Assembly (NCBI GenBank): GCA_023393125.1
Contig: JAEWMQ010000095.1
Location: 286,821 to 350,820 of the forward strand
DNA from: Bacillota bacterium
Lineage (GTDB): Bacteria; Bacillota; Clostridia; Lachnospirales; Cellulosilyticaceae
Direction of reading: 5' to 3'
DNA: 64,000 nt
Numbering within the stretch: position 1 is the stretch's first letter; each line of letters opens with the position of its first letter. The translations under genes and the position numbers were made by a program. Shown piece by piece: positions 27,367-36,679 of the stretch. The notes below the pieces were generated by a model. It saw only the letters and a list, made by a program, of their open reading frames with translations. It had not been told where the DNA came from and did no database searches.

Positions 27367-29847
27367 ATGGTAAAATGTAGCTTAAATGGTAGTTGGCAAA
27401 TGAAAAATGTAAAAGAGAGTCATTGGTTAGGAGCAAGTATTCCCGGGTCTGTGCTATCCACACTGATTGAAAATAATAAGATTGAAGATCCTTATTATAG
27501 AGAAAATGAATATGCTATAAGAGAACTATTTAGAGAAGACTATGAGTTTATTAGGTGTTTTGAGGTTTCAAAGGAATTATTAGAGCAAGCCTATGTAGAC
27601 CTAGTTTGTTACGGTTTAGATACTTTGGCAGAGATCTATATAAATGGGCACCTAGTAGCTTATGCAGATAATATGCATCGTACTTGGAAGATAGATTGTA
27701 AAGCTTATTTGTTATTAGGAAGTAATAAAATTAGAATCGTTTTCAAAGCGCCTATTACATATATAGAAAACTACCAGCCAGAAGAAGGAAAAGAAATACA
27801 TTTTATTACTAGTGGTGCTATGAAAGGTAATCAATATATTAGAAAAGCCCATTCCATGTTTGGGTGGGACTGGGGTGCACAACTACCAGATGCCGGCATA
27901 TGGAGAGCCATTGAACTAGTAGGTTATAGTTATATCAATATTGATGAAGTAATAATAGATCAAGAGCATTTTAAAGAGCAAGTGGAACTTCATGTAACAA
28001 CAAAACTTAATATTTTTAAACAAGGTAATTATAAATTAAAGTATAGGCTGTTTAAACCTAACGGGCAGCAAGAAGAAGTTAATAGATCTGCATATTCGGT
28101 AGAAGAAAACATTGTTTTAAATATAAGTAATCCTGAGTTATGGTGGCCTAATGGGTATGGCAAGCAACCGCTGTACTACTTAGAAATCAGTCTGTATCAT
28201 GACGATGATTTGCTAGAGCAAAAGAAATATACATTGGGGCTACGTACTTTAACCATTAGTCAGGAAAAGGACCAATGGGGGAAAGAGTTCACCTTTCAGA
28301 TTAATGGTATCAAGATTTTTACTAGAGGTGCTAACTATATTCCAGAGGACTGCATTTATTCACGGATTACTAGAGAAAGAATGGAATATCTTATACAGTC
28401 TTCTGTGCAAGCTAATTTTAATTGTCTTCGTATTTGGGGAGGAGGGTATTATCCTTCAGATGAATTCTATGAACTATGTAATCAATATGGGATTATTGTA
28501 TGGCAAGATTTAATGTATGCCTGCAACATCTATGAGGTGAATGACGCTTTTGCTCATAATATTGTAGAAGAAGCCAAGGATAATGTGAAACGCTTAAGGC
28601 ATCACCCTTGTCTGGGATTATGGTGTGGGAATAATGAGATAGAATCGGCATGGGATCACTGGGGAGGATTTAAAAATCACTCTAAAAAGCTAAAAGCAGA
28701 CTATATTAAGCAGTTTGAGTATTTACTACCCAAAGCAGTTAAAGAGCAAGATAAAAAGACCTTCTATTGGCCATCTTCACCATCGTCTGGTGGGTGCTTT
28801 GAAGAGCCAGATAGCCAAGATGTAGGAGATAATCATTATTGGGAAGTTTGGCATGGACAGAAGCCTTTTAGTGATTATCAAAAATATTTCTTCCGTTTTT
28901 GCTCGGAGTTTGGTTTTCAATCTTTTCCTTCTATGAAAACAATAAAAAGCTTTACTCAACCAGAAGATCATAATATCTTTTCTAAAGTCATGGAAAGTCA
29001 TCAAAAAAATGCAGCAGCTAATGGTAAGATACTGTATTATCTATCTGAAACCTTTAGATACCCTAAAGATTTTGAAAGTCTAATATATGCTAGTCAGCTT
29101 TTACAAGGGATGGCCATTAAAAGTGGTGTGGAGCATTGGAGAAGAAATAGAGGAAGATGCATGGGAACCTTATATTGGCAGTTAAATGATAACTGGCCAG
29201 TTGCCTCATGGTCTAGTATTGATTACTATGGAAGATGGAAAGCACTACATTATATGGCAAAAGATTTTTACGAACCTTTGGCAGGTAGTATTTTTAGAGA
29301 AGAAAATACGAATGTAGTACAAGTTTATCTGCAAAATGAAACATTAGAGGAACATACTTATAAAGTAACAATGACTTTGAAAACAATGGATTTACAAGAG
29401 ATTCATCAAATTGATTATATAGGTGCTATTATGCCGTTATCAGTATTAAAAATTGAAGAACTAGATTATACAAGGTTAATAAAAAATCAAGAAGAAAAGG
29501 TTTTCTTGGAAGTCTTATTTGAAGATGATACAAACAGAAGGAAAGTAGAAGTAGAAACATTTGTTCCTTATAAGCATCTTGAACTTCCCAAAGCAGATTT
29601 GCAGTATCAAGTAGAAGAGATAGAAGACATTTATCAGGTGAGTATTAAAGCGAGTCATTTCACCCCATTTGTTGAGCTTGATTTAAGAGAAGCTGATGCG
29701 ATATGGGAAGAAAATTATTTTCATATGACGAACAAAAAAGAAAAGATGATTATTCTTAAAAAGAAAGGTATAATAAGAGGAGAAATTTGTAATACCAAGG
29801 AATTAATTGACCAGCTTACTATACGTTCTTTAAGAGATACTTATTAA
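27367..29847 (+). CDS. beta-mannosidase, GH2
   Basis: It releases mannose from the non-reducing end of beta-1,4-mannooligosaccharides. The 826-residue protein shows the GH2 sugar-binding domain (residues 1-190, with SMFGWDWGAQLPDAGIW), the immunoglobulin-like domain and the TIM barrel with acid/base E424 in WCGNNE and nucleophile E514 in FCSEFGFQSFPS; the LRIWGGGYY and TLYWQLNDNWP motifs are typical of beta-mannosidases. There is no signal peptide, so it is cytoplasmic. It has its own promoter and operator and is followed by the lacI-type gene. Confidence 0.93.
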   Translation: MVKCSLNGSWQMKNVKESHWLGASIPGSVLSTLIENNKIEDPYYRENEYAIRELFREDYEFIRCFEVSKELLEQAYVDLVCYGLDTLAEIYINGHLVAYADNMHRTWKIDCKAYLLLGSNKIRIVFKAPITYIENYQPEEGKEIHFITSGAMKGNQYIRKAHSMFGWDWGAQLPDAGIWRAIELVGYSYINIDEVIIDQEHFKEQVELHVTTKLNIFKQGNYKLKYRLFKPNGQQEEVNRSAYSVEENIVLNISNPELWWPNGYGKQPLYYLEISLYHDDDLLEQKKYTLGLRTLTISQEKDQWGKEFTFQINGIKIFTRGANYIPEDCIYSRITRERMEYLIQSSVQANFNCLRIWGGGYYPSDEFYELCNQYGIIVWQDLMYACNIYEVNDAFAHNIVEEAKDNVKRLRHHPCLGLWCGNNEIESAWDHWGGFKNHSKKLKADYIKQFEYLLPKAVKEQDKKTFYWPSSPSSGGCFEEPDSQDVGDNHYWEVWHGQKPFSDYQKYFFRFCSEFGFQSFPSMKTIKSFTQPEDHNIFSKVMESHQKNAAANGKILYYLSETFRYPKDFESLIYASQLLQGMAIKSGVEHWRRNRGRCMGTLYWQLNDNWPVASWSSIDYYGRWKALHYMAKDFYEPLAGSIFREENTNVVQVYLQNETLEEHTYKVTMTLKTMDLQEIHQIDYIGAIMPLSVLKIEELDYTRLIKNQEEKVFLEVLFEDDTNRRKVEVETFVPYKHLELPKADLQYQVEEIEDIYQVSIKASHFTPFVELDLREADAIWEENYFHMTNKKEKMIILKKKGIIRGEICNTKELIDQLTIRSLRDTY

Positions 29848-29896
29848 AGTAGAAATGAATGGAGAATTTAAGAGGGATAGAAAGGCGGAAACAGGC

Positions 29897-30910
29897 ATGG
29901 CAAAAGCGGTTAAATTAGAAGATATTGCTAAGCGTGTAGGTGTAAGTAATGTAACTGTATCTAAAGCATTAGCGGATAAAAGTGGCGTAAGTGAAGAATT
30001 AAGACAGCGCATCAAAGAAATAGCAGAAGAAATGGGGTACAAATCGGTATCTATTCAAAAAGCAAAAGAAAAAAATGGAACAGGTAATATAGGTGTACTT
30101 ATTCCATGCCGCTTTGTTGATTTCAATACCTCCTTTTATTGGGCTATTTATCAAAATGTTGTTACAAAATTACAAGCCAAAGGCTATTATGCTATTATAG
30201 AACTTTTAAATGATGCGGATGAAGAGAATCTGATATTACCTAAGATGATACAGGATGCTAAAGTAGATGGTATAGTGGTTATTGGACAAGTGTGTAATGA
30301 CTACTCAGAATATATTTGGAAAAATAGTAGTATACCAACTATGTTTTTAGATTTTTATGATACACACATGGAATATGATACTATTATTACAGATGGTTTT
30401 TATGGAATGTATATGTTAACAGATTATTTAGTAAAGATGGGACATAAGAAAATTTATTTCGTAGGAACACCTTTAGCTACAAGCAGTATTACAGACCGTT
30501 TCTTTGGATACCAGAAAGCACTTTTGGAAAATGGTATAACTATGGAACCACATTGGGTGATTAAAGATAGAGAGATTGGTGCTAATCAAGATTTAGATGT
30601 CACTCTTCCAGAAGATTTACCTACAGCTTTTGCTTGTAACAGTGATTATATAGCAAATGTATTAGTGACGAAGCTTACTGAAAAAGGCTTATCTGTACCA
30701 GATGATGTATCAGTTGTAGGATTTGATAATTACTTATATCCTAACTTATCTAACTTACAGTTAACTACTTATGAAGTAGAGATGGATAAAATGGCAGAGT
30801 TAGGTGTTAAAACCTTACTAAGAAAAATTAATCGTAAAGATTATGTAAAAGGTGTACAAATCATTACAGGTCATATGGTTGTTAAAGGTAGTGTAAAAAA
30901 AATTAAGTAA
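29897..30910 (+). CDS. LacI-family transcriptional regulator
   Basis: The N-terminal helix-turn-helix (VKLEDIAKRVGVSNVTVSKAL, about residues 5-25) and hinge are followed by a periplasmic-binding-like effector domain with NIGVLIP, DGIVVIGQ and SVVGFDN motifs. I start at ATG 29897, with AAGGCGG 8 nt upstream; the in-frame ATG 29855 has no such site. It is the last gene of the mannosidase transcript and so probably autoregulated. The likely operator is the TTTAGCTAAA palindrome at 27311 and 32191 (inference); the inducer is presumably a mannooligosaccharide. Confidence 0.92.
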   Translation: MAKAVKLEDIAKRVGVSNVTVSKALADKSGVSEELRQRIKEIAEEMGYKSVSIQKAKEKNGTGNIGVLIPCRFVDFNTSFYWAIYQNVVTKLQAKGYYAIIELLNDADEENLILPKMIQDAKVDGIVVIGQVCNDYSEYIWKNSSIPTMFLDFYDTHMEYDTIITDGFYGMYMLTDYLVKMGHKKIYFVGTPLATSSITDRFFGYQKALLENGITMEPHWVIKDREIGANQDLDVTLPEDLPTAFACNSDYIANVLVTKLTEKGLSVPDDVSVVGFDNYLYPNLSNLQLTTYEVEMDKMAELGVKTLLRKINRKDYVKGVQIITGHMVVKGSVKKIK

Positions 30911-30920
30911 ATATAATATA

Positions 30921-30963
30921 AATAAAAGACGCTGATAGGCTTTTGCTATCAGCGTCTTTTATT
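30921..30963. terminator. bidirectional terminator between lacI and araC genes
   Basis: An 18-bp perfect inverted repeat (arms 30921-30938 and 30946-30963, core AGACGCTGATAG) with A- and T-rich ends between convergent genes. The right arm overlaps the end of the AraC gene. Confidence 0.9.
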
Positions 30964-31867
30964 CGTTTAAGAAATTTAAGTTATTAGGGTAATATTTTTT
31001 TCGATAAGTAATAGGGGTAACACCTACATTTTTCTTAAAGAGATTAGTGAAATGATTAAGATTGTCTATACCCACTAAGGTAGCTATTTCATATACGGGT
31101 TTCTCTGTGTTAATGAGAAGTTCTTTAGCGGCGTGCATTCTTTTTTGAATAAGATAGTTAATCGGTGAAGTATTTAAGTAGGTAGCAAAGTCTCTTATCA
31201 TTTTGTATTTACTGATGTGATATAACTGAGCTAATTCATCTAAATTATAGTGATCCATATACTGTGTATCAAATAAATGCTTTAGCTCAGTAAGATATTT
31301 AGGGATGGCCTTTATTTGATTGAAATCAGCTTCTTTACTAAGAATAAGCTCAGTGAGTAAATCGGTGATTAGTTTAGAAATAATAAATTCAGTTAATTGT
31401 GAGGTGTCTTTATTTAGGTTAATTAGGTGATTTAAAATTTCAGGTAAGTGAGAAATGGATGATAGTGGACATAAAACATAATTATTTTGTTGATAATGCA
31501 TGTAGTAAGAAGTTGTATGAGAGCCTTTGAAAAAGATATAGTTAAATTGCCAGTGACTTGATTCAAATATGTCTAGTTGAAAGGGCTCATTACAGTCAAT
31601 CCACATAAAGGTATTGGGCGTAAGTATGTATGTATGCTCTTTGTAGGTAAGCTTTCCTTTGCCTTCTGCAGTACATAGGATTAAGTAGGCATCAAATGGA
31701 GCAAACTGAAGATAAAAAGGAAAGTGAGCTTGTATTGTATCAGCTAAAATAAGGTAATATAGATGTTCTTTTGCAAAACTAGAATGGTTAAATAAACAAG
31801 TATTAGCTAAATTAAATTGAGGTGGAGCGGATAATATATAAGATTCATAATTAATACCATTTGACAT
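30959..31867 (-). CDS. AraC-family transcriptional regulator
   Basis: The N-terminal half is a cupin-like sensor domain (about residues 40-130); the C-terminal 100 residues hold the two helix-turn-helix units of AraC proteins (LAQLYHISKYKMIRDFATYL, then ATLVGIDNLNHFTNLFKKNVGVTPITYRK). AAGGAG lies 7 nt before its ATG. It is transcribed away from the ABC importer genes with a shared 364-bp region, so it probably activates the importer in response to a sugar (inference). Confidence 0.92.
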   Translation of the reverse strand: MSNGINYESYILSAPPQFNLANTCLFNHSSFAKEHLYYLILADTIQAHFPFYLQFAPFDAYLILCTAEGKGKLTYKEHTYILTPNTFMWIDCNEPFQLDIFESSHWQFNYIFFKGSHTTSYYMHYQQNNYVLCPLSSISHLPEILNHLINLNKDTSQLTEFIISKLITDLLTELILSKEADFNQIKAIPKYLTELKHLFDTQYMDHYNLDELAQLYHISKYKMIRDFATYLNTSPINYLIQKRMHAAKELLINTEKPVYEIATLVGIDNLNHFTNLFKKNVGVTPITYRKKYYPNNLNFLNE

Positions 31868-32154
31868 GAGAATACTCCTTTCGATAAAGTAAGACTTGCA
31901 TGATTAAATTATAAAATATTGTAATATAAAATACAATATTATATAATAAAAACATTAACTTATATTAAAGCTAAAATTAATTACTTAAGCTGATAAAAGA
32001 CTAAAAATCAATAATAAATAGGGTGATGAGAAAATGAAAGATGTAAGAAGTTAACAACTAAAGTTCTTCACAAAATGTTATTGGGTATAAAATAAACAAA
32101 ATTTAAAATAAAGTATGTAAAATGCAAATATAAGTTGATGACTTTAATTAATCT

Positions 32155-32175
32155 ATAATATATAATTAATTTAAG
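32155..32175 (+). promoter_or_regulatory. promoter -10 and conserved block of the ABC importer operon
   Basis: The block contains TATAAT at 32161-32166 and is identical over 21 nt to 21440-21460. The nearest -35-like hexamer (TTGATG, 32135-32140) is 20 bp away, which is too far for a good sigma-A promoter. Confidence 0.5.
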
Positions 32176-32190
32176 CTATAAAAAGAATAA

Positions 32191-32200
32191 TTTAGCTAAA
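32191..32200. promoter_or_regulatory. candidate operator palindrome TTTAGCTAAA (second copy)
   Basis: It is identical to 27311-27320 and lies about 25 bp downstream of the -10, where a repressor would block transcription. Confidence 0.5.
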
Positions 32201-32231
32201 AAGTAATGTTTATGTATAAGGGGGAAATAAA

Positions 32232-33659
32232 ATGAGTAAATGGAAAAAAATATCTAGTTTAGCGCTAGCTACTGGCATGGTATTTTCAATGACTGCTTGC
32301 AATACTAACGGTGGTTCTGAAGGTACAAGTGGTTCACCAGCAGCTTCATCAACCGCACCAGAAAAATCAACAGAGCCAGCAGGTGCGGAAGTAAACTACG
32401 CTGCTCCAATTAATGAACTTAAGATTGGTGATAATACAGATCTTAAAGCTAACCTTAAGGTTCTCACACACAGAACTGACCTCGCTGACACCGTGTTTAA
32501 AGACTACATAGCAAAATTTAATGAAATCTACCCTAATATTACAATTCAATACGAAGGCGTTACAGATTATGAACAAGACGTTAAAATTCGTCTTACTACA
32601 AAGGACTGGGGCCAAATTTGTATGGTCTCAAACAACATTGACAAAGATGAATTAGGAAGTTACTTTGAATCATTTGGTAAACTTGCTGATTTAGACCCTA
32701 TTTATAACTTTATTAATAACAAAGAATACAATGGAGAAGTTTACGGTATCCCATCAACAGGGAATGCACAAGGTATCGTATACAATAAGAAAGTTTTTGA
32801 ACAAGCTGGTATCACAGAGTTACCAAAAACGCCAGATGATTTCTTAGCTGCATTGCAACAAATTAAAGATAAAACAGATGCTATTCCAATGTATTCTAAC
32901 TTTAGTGCTGGTTGGACAATGGGAGCATGGGATGCATACATTGGTGGTTCAGCAACAGGTGATCCAGACTTTGTGAATGTTAAAATGCCACATATGAAAG
33001 ATCCATTCTCTAAGAGAGATGATATGACAGGTCCATATGCTGTTAACTATGTATTATATGAAGCAACAGCTAGAGGATTAATCGAAGATGACCCAACTAC
33101 ATCTGACTGGGAAGGTTGTAAACCAATGATGAACAATGGTCAAATTGGTACGATGGTACTTGGTTCATGGGCTGTTACTCAAATGCAAGAAGCTGGAAGC
33201 AATCCAGATGATGTAGGGTATATGCCATTCCCAATCACTGTAAATGGTAAACAATACGCTACAGCAGGTTCAGACTACTGCTATGGTGTTAATGTAAATG
33301 CAACTCCAGAAGAAAAATTAGCTGCTAAACTTTATATTAAATGGCTGACAGAAGAATCTAACTTTGCTTTTGATCAAGGTGGTATTCCTGTCCTAAAAGG
33401 TGCTGAGTATCCAGCTACATTAGCAGCATTTGACGGAATTGAATTAGTAGTTGATAGCCCATCTTTACCAGGTGAAGAAACATTATTTACAGATATTAAT
33501 AATGAATCAGAAGTTGGTATTAATACAGATGATAAAGGAAATGCTGATGTATTAGAAGCTGCTTTAACAAAATCTAAAACGTTTGATGAGATTATGGCAG
33601 AATGGAATGCTAAATGGACTGCAGCACAAGAAAAGTTAAAAGTTGAAGTGAATCAATAA
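32232..33659 (+). CDS. ABC transporter sugar-binding lipoprotein
   Basis: The extracellular receptor of a CUT1-type oligosaccharide importer. A lipoprotein signal peptide ends at C23 (lipobox SMTAC), followed by a low-complexity Ser/Thr/Gly/Ala linker (about residues 24-55) and the family 1 solute-binding fold. Length 475 residues. GGGGG precedes ATG 32232. The mannan context suggests beta-mannooligosaccharides as ligand. Two permease genes follow; no ATPase gene is present in the island, so a shared MsmK-type ATPase is presumably encoded elsewhere. Confidence 0.93.
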   Translation: MSKWKKISSLALATGMVFSMTACNTNGGSEGTSGSPAASSTAPEKSTEPAGAEVNYAAPINELKIGDNTDLKANLKVLTHRTDLADTVFKDYIAKFNEIYPNITIQYEGVTDYEQDVKIRLTTKDWGQICMVSNNIDKDELGSYFESFGKLADLDPIYNFINNKEYNGEVYGIPSTGNAQGIVYNKKVFEQAGITELPKTPDDFLAALQQIKDKTDAIPMYSNFSAGWTMGAWDAYIGGSATGDPDFVNVKMPHMKDPFSKRDDMTGPYAVNYVLYEATARGLIEDDPTTSDWEGCKPMMNNGQIGTMVLGSWAVTQMQEAGSNPDDVGYMPFPITVNGKQYATAGSDYCYGVNVNATPEEKLAAKLYIKWLTEESNFAFDQGGIPVLKGAEYPATLAAFDGIELVVDSPSLPGEETLFTDINNESEVGINTDDKGNADVLEAALTKSKTFDEIMAEWNAKWTAAQEKLKVEVNQ

Positions 33660-33683
33660 CAAGTAGATTACTAGCAACCAAGT

Positions 33684-33709
33684 GAGCCAGAGATCTTTAT
33701 CTCTGGCTC
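33684..33709 (+). promoter_or_regulatory. intercistronic hairpin between receptor and permease genes
   Basis: GAGCCAGAGAT pairs perfectly with ATCTCTGGCTC around a 4-nt loop. There is no proper T-tract, so it is likely an mRNA-stabilising or partial-termination element that lets the receptor be made in excess, as in other CUT1 operons. Confidence 0.6.
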
Positions 33710-33730
33710 CTATTAAAATAGGAGGGGCAT

Positions 33731-34732
33731 ATGAGCGGATCAAATCAAAATGTAATCACCACTAATAAAACAAGTCGTTTCCAAAGTTGGATAAAACGTG
33801 GTCAATGGCAGAAGCCTCTTGTTATTGTGACATTTATGTTTATTCCATTATTGTTACTGTTTACTTTTACATATTTACCATTTTTTAAAATGTTTGAGTT
33901 CAGTTTTTATAATATGAAATACCTTGGAGCAAGAGAGTTTGTTGGTTTAGAAAACTATGTGCAAGTATTTCAGAGAGAGGATATATTTAAGGCACTTTCT
34001 TTGAGTCTTTATTACATGTTAGGTTCTTTTATTCAATTAGCATTAGCGCTTTATTTTGCAACTTTATTAAGTACGAAAGTAAAAGGAGGAAGTTTCTTTA
34101 AAGGAGCTATTTTCTTCCCATACCTCATCTGTGGTATCGCAGTTGGTTTTATATTTAAGTTCTTTTATACAAGAGGATTTGTACTAGACACCCTTTTATC
34201 TTGGATTGGGTTTAACGTAGAAAATTTACCATACTGGTTAAAAGATACATCGATTAATAACTATTCATTAGTAGCAACGTCTGTATGGCGTTATCTGGGT
34301 CAGAACATGGTTCTATTCCTTGGGGCGATTATGTCAGTAGACCAAGAAATGTATGAAGCAGCAGACTTAGATGGGGCTAACAAATGGCAGAGATTCAGAT
34401 ACATTATCTTGCCAAGTATTAAAACTGTTGTTGTACTTAATATGATTTTATCCATTTCAGGTTCATTAAGTGCATTTGAACCACCATATGTTATTACTAA
34501 TGGTACTATGGGAACTGGAACTTATTTTGTTATTATGCACCGTATTGCTCATGAAAATCAAAAAGTAGGTTTAGCTTCTGCTATGGCAGTTGTATTACTC
34601 GGTATTATTGTCATACTTACCATTGCTCAAAAGTTAATTATGAATTACTTATTTAATGATGGTGATGAAGATGAATCAAGAAGTGCAAAGAAAAAAAGAA
34701 AAAACAAATTAAAACAAGGAATGGAGGCATAA
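33731..34732 (+). CDS. ABC sugar permease, first subunit (MalF/UgpA type)
   Basis: A membrane protein of 333 residues with six hydrophobic segments; the ATPase-coupling EAA loop reads EAADLDGANKWQRFRYIILP at about residues 211-230. The C-terminus is highly charged (KKKRKNKLKQ). AGGAGG precedes ATG 33731, and the next permease begins 3 nt after its stop. Together with the receptor at 32232 it forms the mannan oligosaccharide importer. Confidence 0.92.
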   Translation: MSGSNQNVITTNKTSRFQSWIKRGQWQKPLVIVTFMFIPLLLLFTFTYLPFFKMFEFSFYNMKYLGAREFVGLENYVQVFQREDIFKALSLSLYYMLGSFIQLALALYFATLLSTKVKGGSFFKGAIFFPYLICGIAVGFIFKFFYTRGFVLDTLLSWIGFNVENLPYWLKDTSINNYSLVATSVWRYLGQNMVLFLGAIMSVDQEMYEAADLDGANKWQRFRYIILPSIKTVVVLNMILSISGSLSAFEPPYVITNGTMGTGTYFVIMHRIAHENQKVGLASAMAVVLLGIIVILTIAQKLIMNYLFNDGDEDESRSAKKKRKNKLKQGMEA

Positions 34733-34735
34733 GAT

Positions 34736-35584
34736 ATGAGCGTTGGACAGAAAGTGGAAAAAGTTACGATTACTATTTTGAAGTATTTTAGCTTATGTTT
34801 TGCAGCCTTTATTGCAGTTATTCCTGTAGTAGTTTGTGTTCTTACAGCATTTAAAACCAATGAAGAATACGCATCAACTAATGTTATGACACTTCCTCAA
34901 AATTGGTTATATCTAGAGAATTTCAAAGTTGCATGGCAAAAAGCTAATATGCTCGTAGCGTTTAAAAATACATTCATTGTATTAGTTGTTGTTGTATTTG
35001 GGTCTATTATGATTGGTTCTATGATTGCCTACGTACTTAATCGATTTAAGTTTCCTGGAAACACATTAATTAGAAATCTATTTTTATTTGCAACACTTAT
35101 TCCGGGTGTTGCTACACAAGTTACAGTTTATCAAATTATGTATAGCTTAAATATGATTAATAAGATTTATGGTTATATTATTCTGATGTTAGGAACAGAT
35201 GTTATATCGATTTATGTATTCTTACAGTTTTTCGAGAATTTACCAAAGTCATTAGATGAGTCTGCAATTATGGATGGCTGTACTTACTATGGCGTATTCT
35301 TTAAAATCTTACTTCCATTATTAAAACCAGCTTTTGTAACTTGCATGATCTTAAAAGGTGTTGGTGTTTACAACGAATACTATATGTCTAACTTATATTT
35401 ACAATCAAAAGATAAGTTAGTAACAGTATCTACTTCTCTATATACTTTTACAGGTCCATATGGTAGTCAATATAACTACATCTGTGCCGGTGTTCTAATT
35501 ACAATCATACCAGCACTTATTATATTTATATTCTGTCAGAAGCATATTTATAGCGGCTTAACAATGGGCTCAGTAAAAGGCTAA
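34736..35584 (+). CDS. ABC sugar permease, second subunit (MalG/UgpE type)
   Basis: A 282-residue membrane protein with six hydrophobic segments and the EAA loop ESAIMDGCTYYGVFFKILLP at about 181-200. AATGGAGG lies upstream of ATG 34736. It pairs with the preceding permease. The downstream gene, a GH130 phosphorylase, starts 52 nt later in the same direction with no terminator between. Confidence 0.92.
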   Translation: MSVGQKVEKVTITILKYFSLCFAAFIAVIPVVVCVLTAFKTNEEYASTNVMTLPQNWLYLENFKVAWQKANMLVAFKNTFIVLVVVVFGSIMIGSMIAYVLNRFKFPGNTLIRNLFLFATLIPGVATQVTVYQIMYSLNMINKIYGYIILMLGTDVISIYVFLQFFENLPKSLDESAIMDGCTYYGVFFKILLPLLKPAFVTCMILKGVGVYNEYYMSNLYLQSKDKLVTVSTSLYTFTGPYGSQYNYICAGVLITIIPALIIFIFCQKHIYSGLTMGSVKG

Positions 35585-35636
35585 ATTGAATGCAATTAAA
35601 CATAAGCAATAAATGATACTAAAAAGGAGAATGACT

Positions 35637-36659
35637 ATGAATAAAGTTAAATTAATTTGTCCTGAGGTAAATAACATGCCTTGGCAAGATAAAAAAGAGG
35701 AGCCGATCCATGCACCTATTTGGCGTTACAGTGAAAATCCAATTATCGGAAGAAATCCCTCTAAAAATGTGGCTAGAATTTTTAACAGTGCTGTTATACC
35801 ATATGAGGGAGAGTTCATTGGCGTATTTAGAGGAGAACAAATTAATGGGATACCTTACATTTACTTAGGTAGAAGCAAAGATGCTATCAATTGGGAGTTT
35901 GACGAGAATAAAATCAACTTCGTAGACGAAGATGGTAATGAGTTTATGCCAATTTATGCATATGACCCAAGACTTGTTAAAGTAGAAGATACATATTATG
36001 TCATGTGGTGCCAAGATTTTTATGGTGCAGCTATTGGTATGGCTAAAACAACTGATTTTAAAACTTTCGTTAGGATAGAAAATCCATTCTTGCCTTTTAA
36101 CAGAAATGCTGTCTTATTCCCAAGAAAAGTAAATGGTAACTTCTTAATGCTGAGCAGACCAAGTGATAGTGGACATACACCATTTGGTGATATCTTCGTG
36201 AGTGAAAGTAAAGACCTTGTTTACTGGGGCAAACATAGACATGTTATGAGCCGTAGTAAAGAATGGTGGGAGTCACTTAAAATCGGTGGTGGTGCTGCAC
36301 CTATCGAAACAAGTGAAGGATGGCTTTTATTCTATCATGGTGTATGTGGTACTTGTAATGGTTATGTATACAGTATTGGTGGAGCTATCTTAGACATTGA
36401 TAATCCTTCTATTGTGAAATACAGATGTGAAAACTTCTTACTGACACCAGAAGAATGGTATGAAGAAAGAGGTTTTGTATCAAATGTAGTATTCCCTTGT
36501 GCAACTATTAGTGACTCTGCTACAGGTAGAATTGCTGTTTACTATGGAGCAGCAGATAGCTATGTTGGTTTAGCCTTTACAACTGCTGATGAAATCGTTA
36601 ATTATATTAAAGAGCATAGCGTAGTAACAAATGATGACACAGAGATTGGAATAAGATAA
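35637..36659 (+). CDS. GH130 beta-1,4-mannooligosaccharide phosphorylase (GH130_2-like)
   Basis: The enzyme phosphorolyses beta-1,4-mannooligosaccharides to mannose-1-phosphate and a shortened chain. The five-bladed beta-propeller family signature is visible: NPIIGRNP, AYDPRLVK with catalytic Asp D110, GGGAAPIETSEGWL and YHGV. Its 340-residue length and sequence resemble the Ruminococcus albus RaMP2 type rather than the mannosyl-glucose type. I start at ATG 35637, with AAGGAG 7 nt upstream; ATG 35613 and 35631 are poorer. No signal peptide, so it is cytoplasmic. Confidence 0.9.
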   Translation: MNKVKLICPEVNNMPWQDKKEEPIHAPIWRYSENPIIGRNPSKNVARIFNSAVIPYEGEFIGVFRGEQINGIPYIYLGRSKDAINWEFDENKINFVDEDGNEFMPIYAYDPRLVKVEDTYYVMWCQDFYGAAIGMAKTTDFKTFVRIENPFLPFNRNAVLFPRKVNGNFLMLSRPSDSGHTPFGDIFVSESKDLVYWGKHRHVMSRSKEWWESLKIGGGAAPIETSEGWLLFYHGVCGTCNGYVYSIGGAILDIDNPSIVKYRCENFLLTPEEWYEERGFVSNVVFPCATISDSATGRIAVYYGAADSYVGLAFTTADEIVNYIKEHSVVTNDDTEIGIR

Positions 36660-36679
36660 TAATAAGAGCAGGTGATGCG

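Larger units (their letters stand above)
31868..32231. other. divergent regulatory region, AraC gene / ABC importer
   Basis: This extremely AT-rich stretch of 364 bp carries a -10 and conserved block at 32155-32175 and the palindrome at 32191-32200. A short frame at 32034 (6 codons) is too small to support. No clear -35 stands at the right distance, consistent with activator dependence. Confidence 0.5.

Noticed and set aside
33684..33709. Operon-ending terminator after the receptor gene
   Set aside because: The hairpin lacks a T-tract and the permease genes follow at once, so it is more likely a stabilising or partial terminator within the operon.
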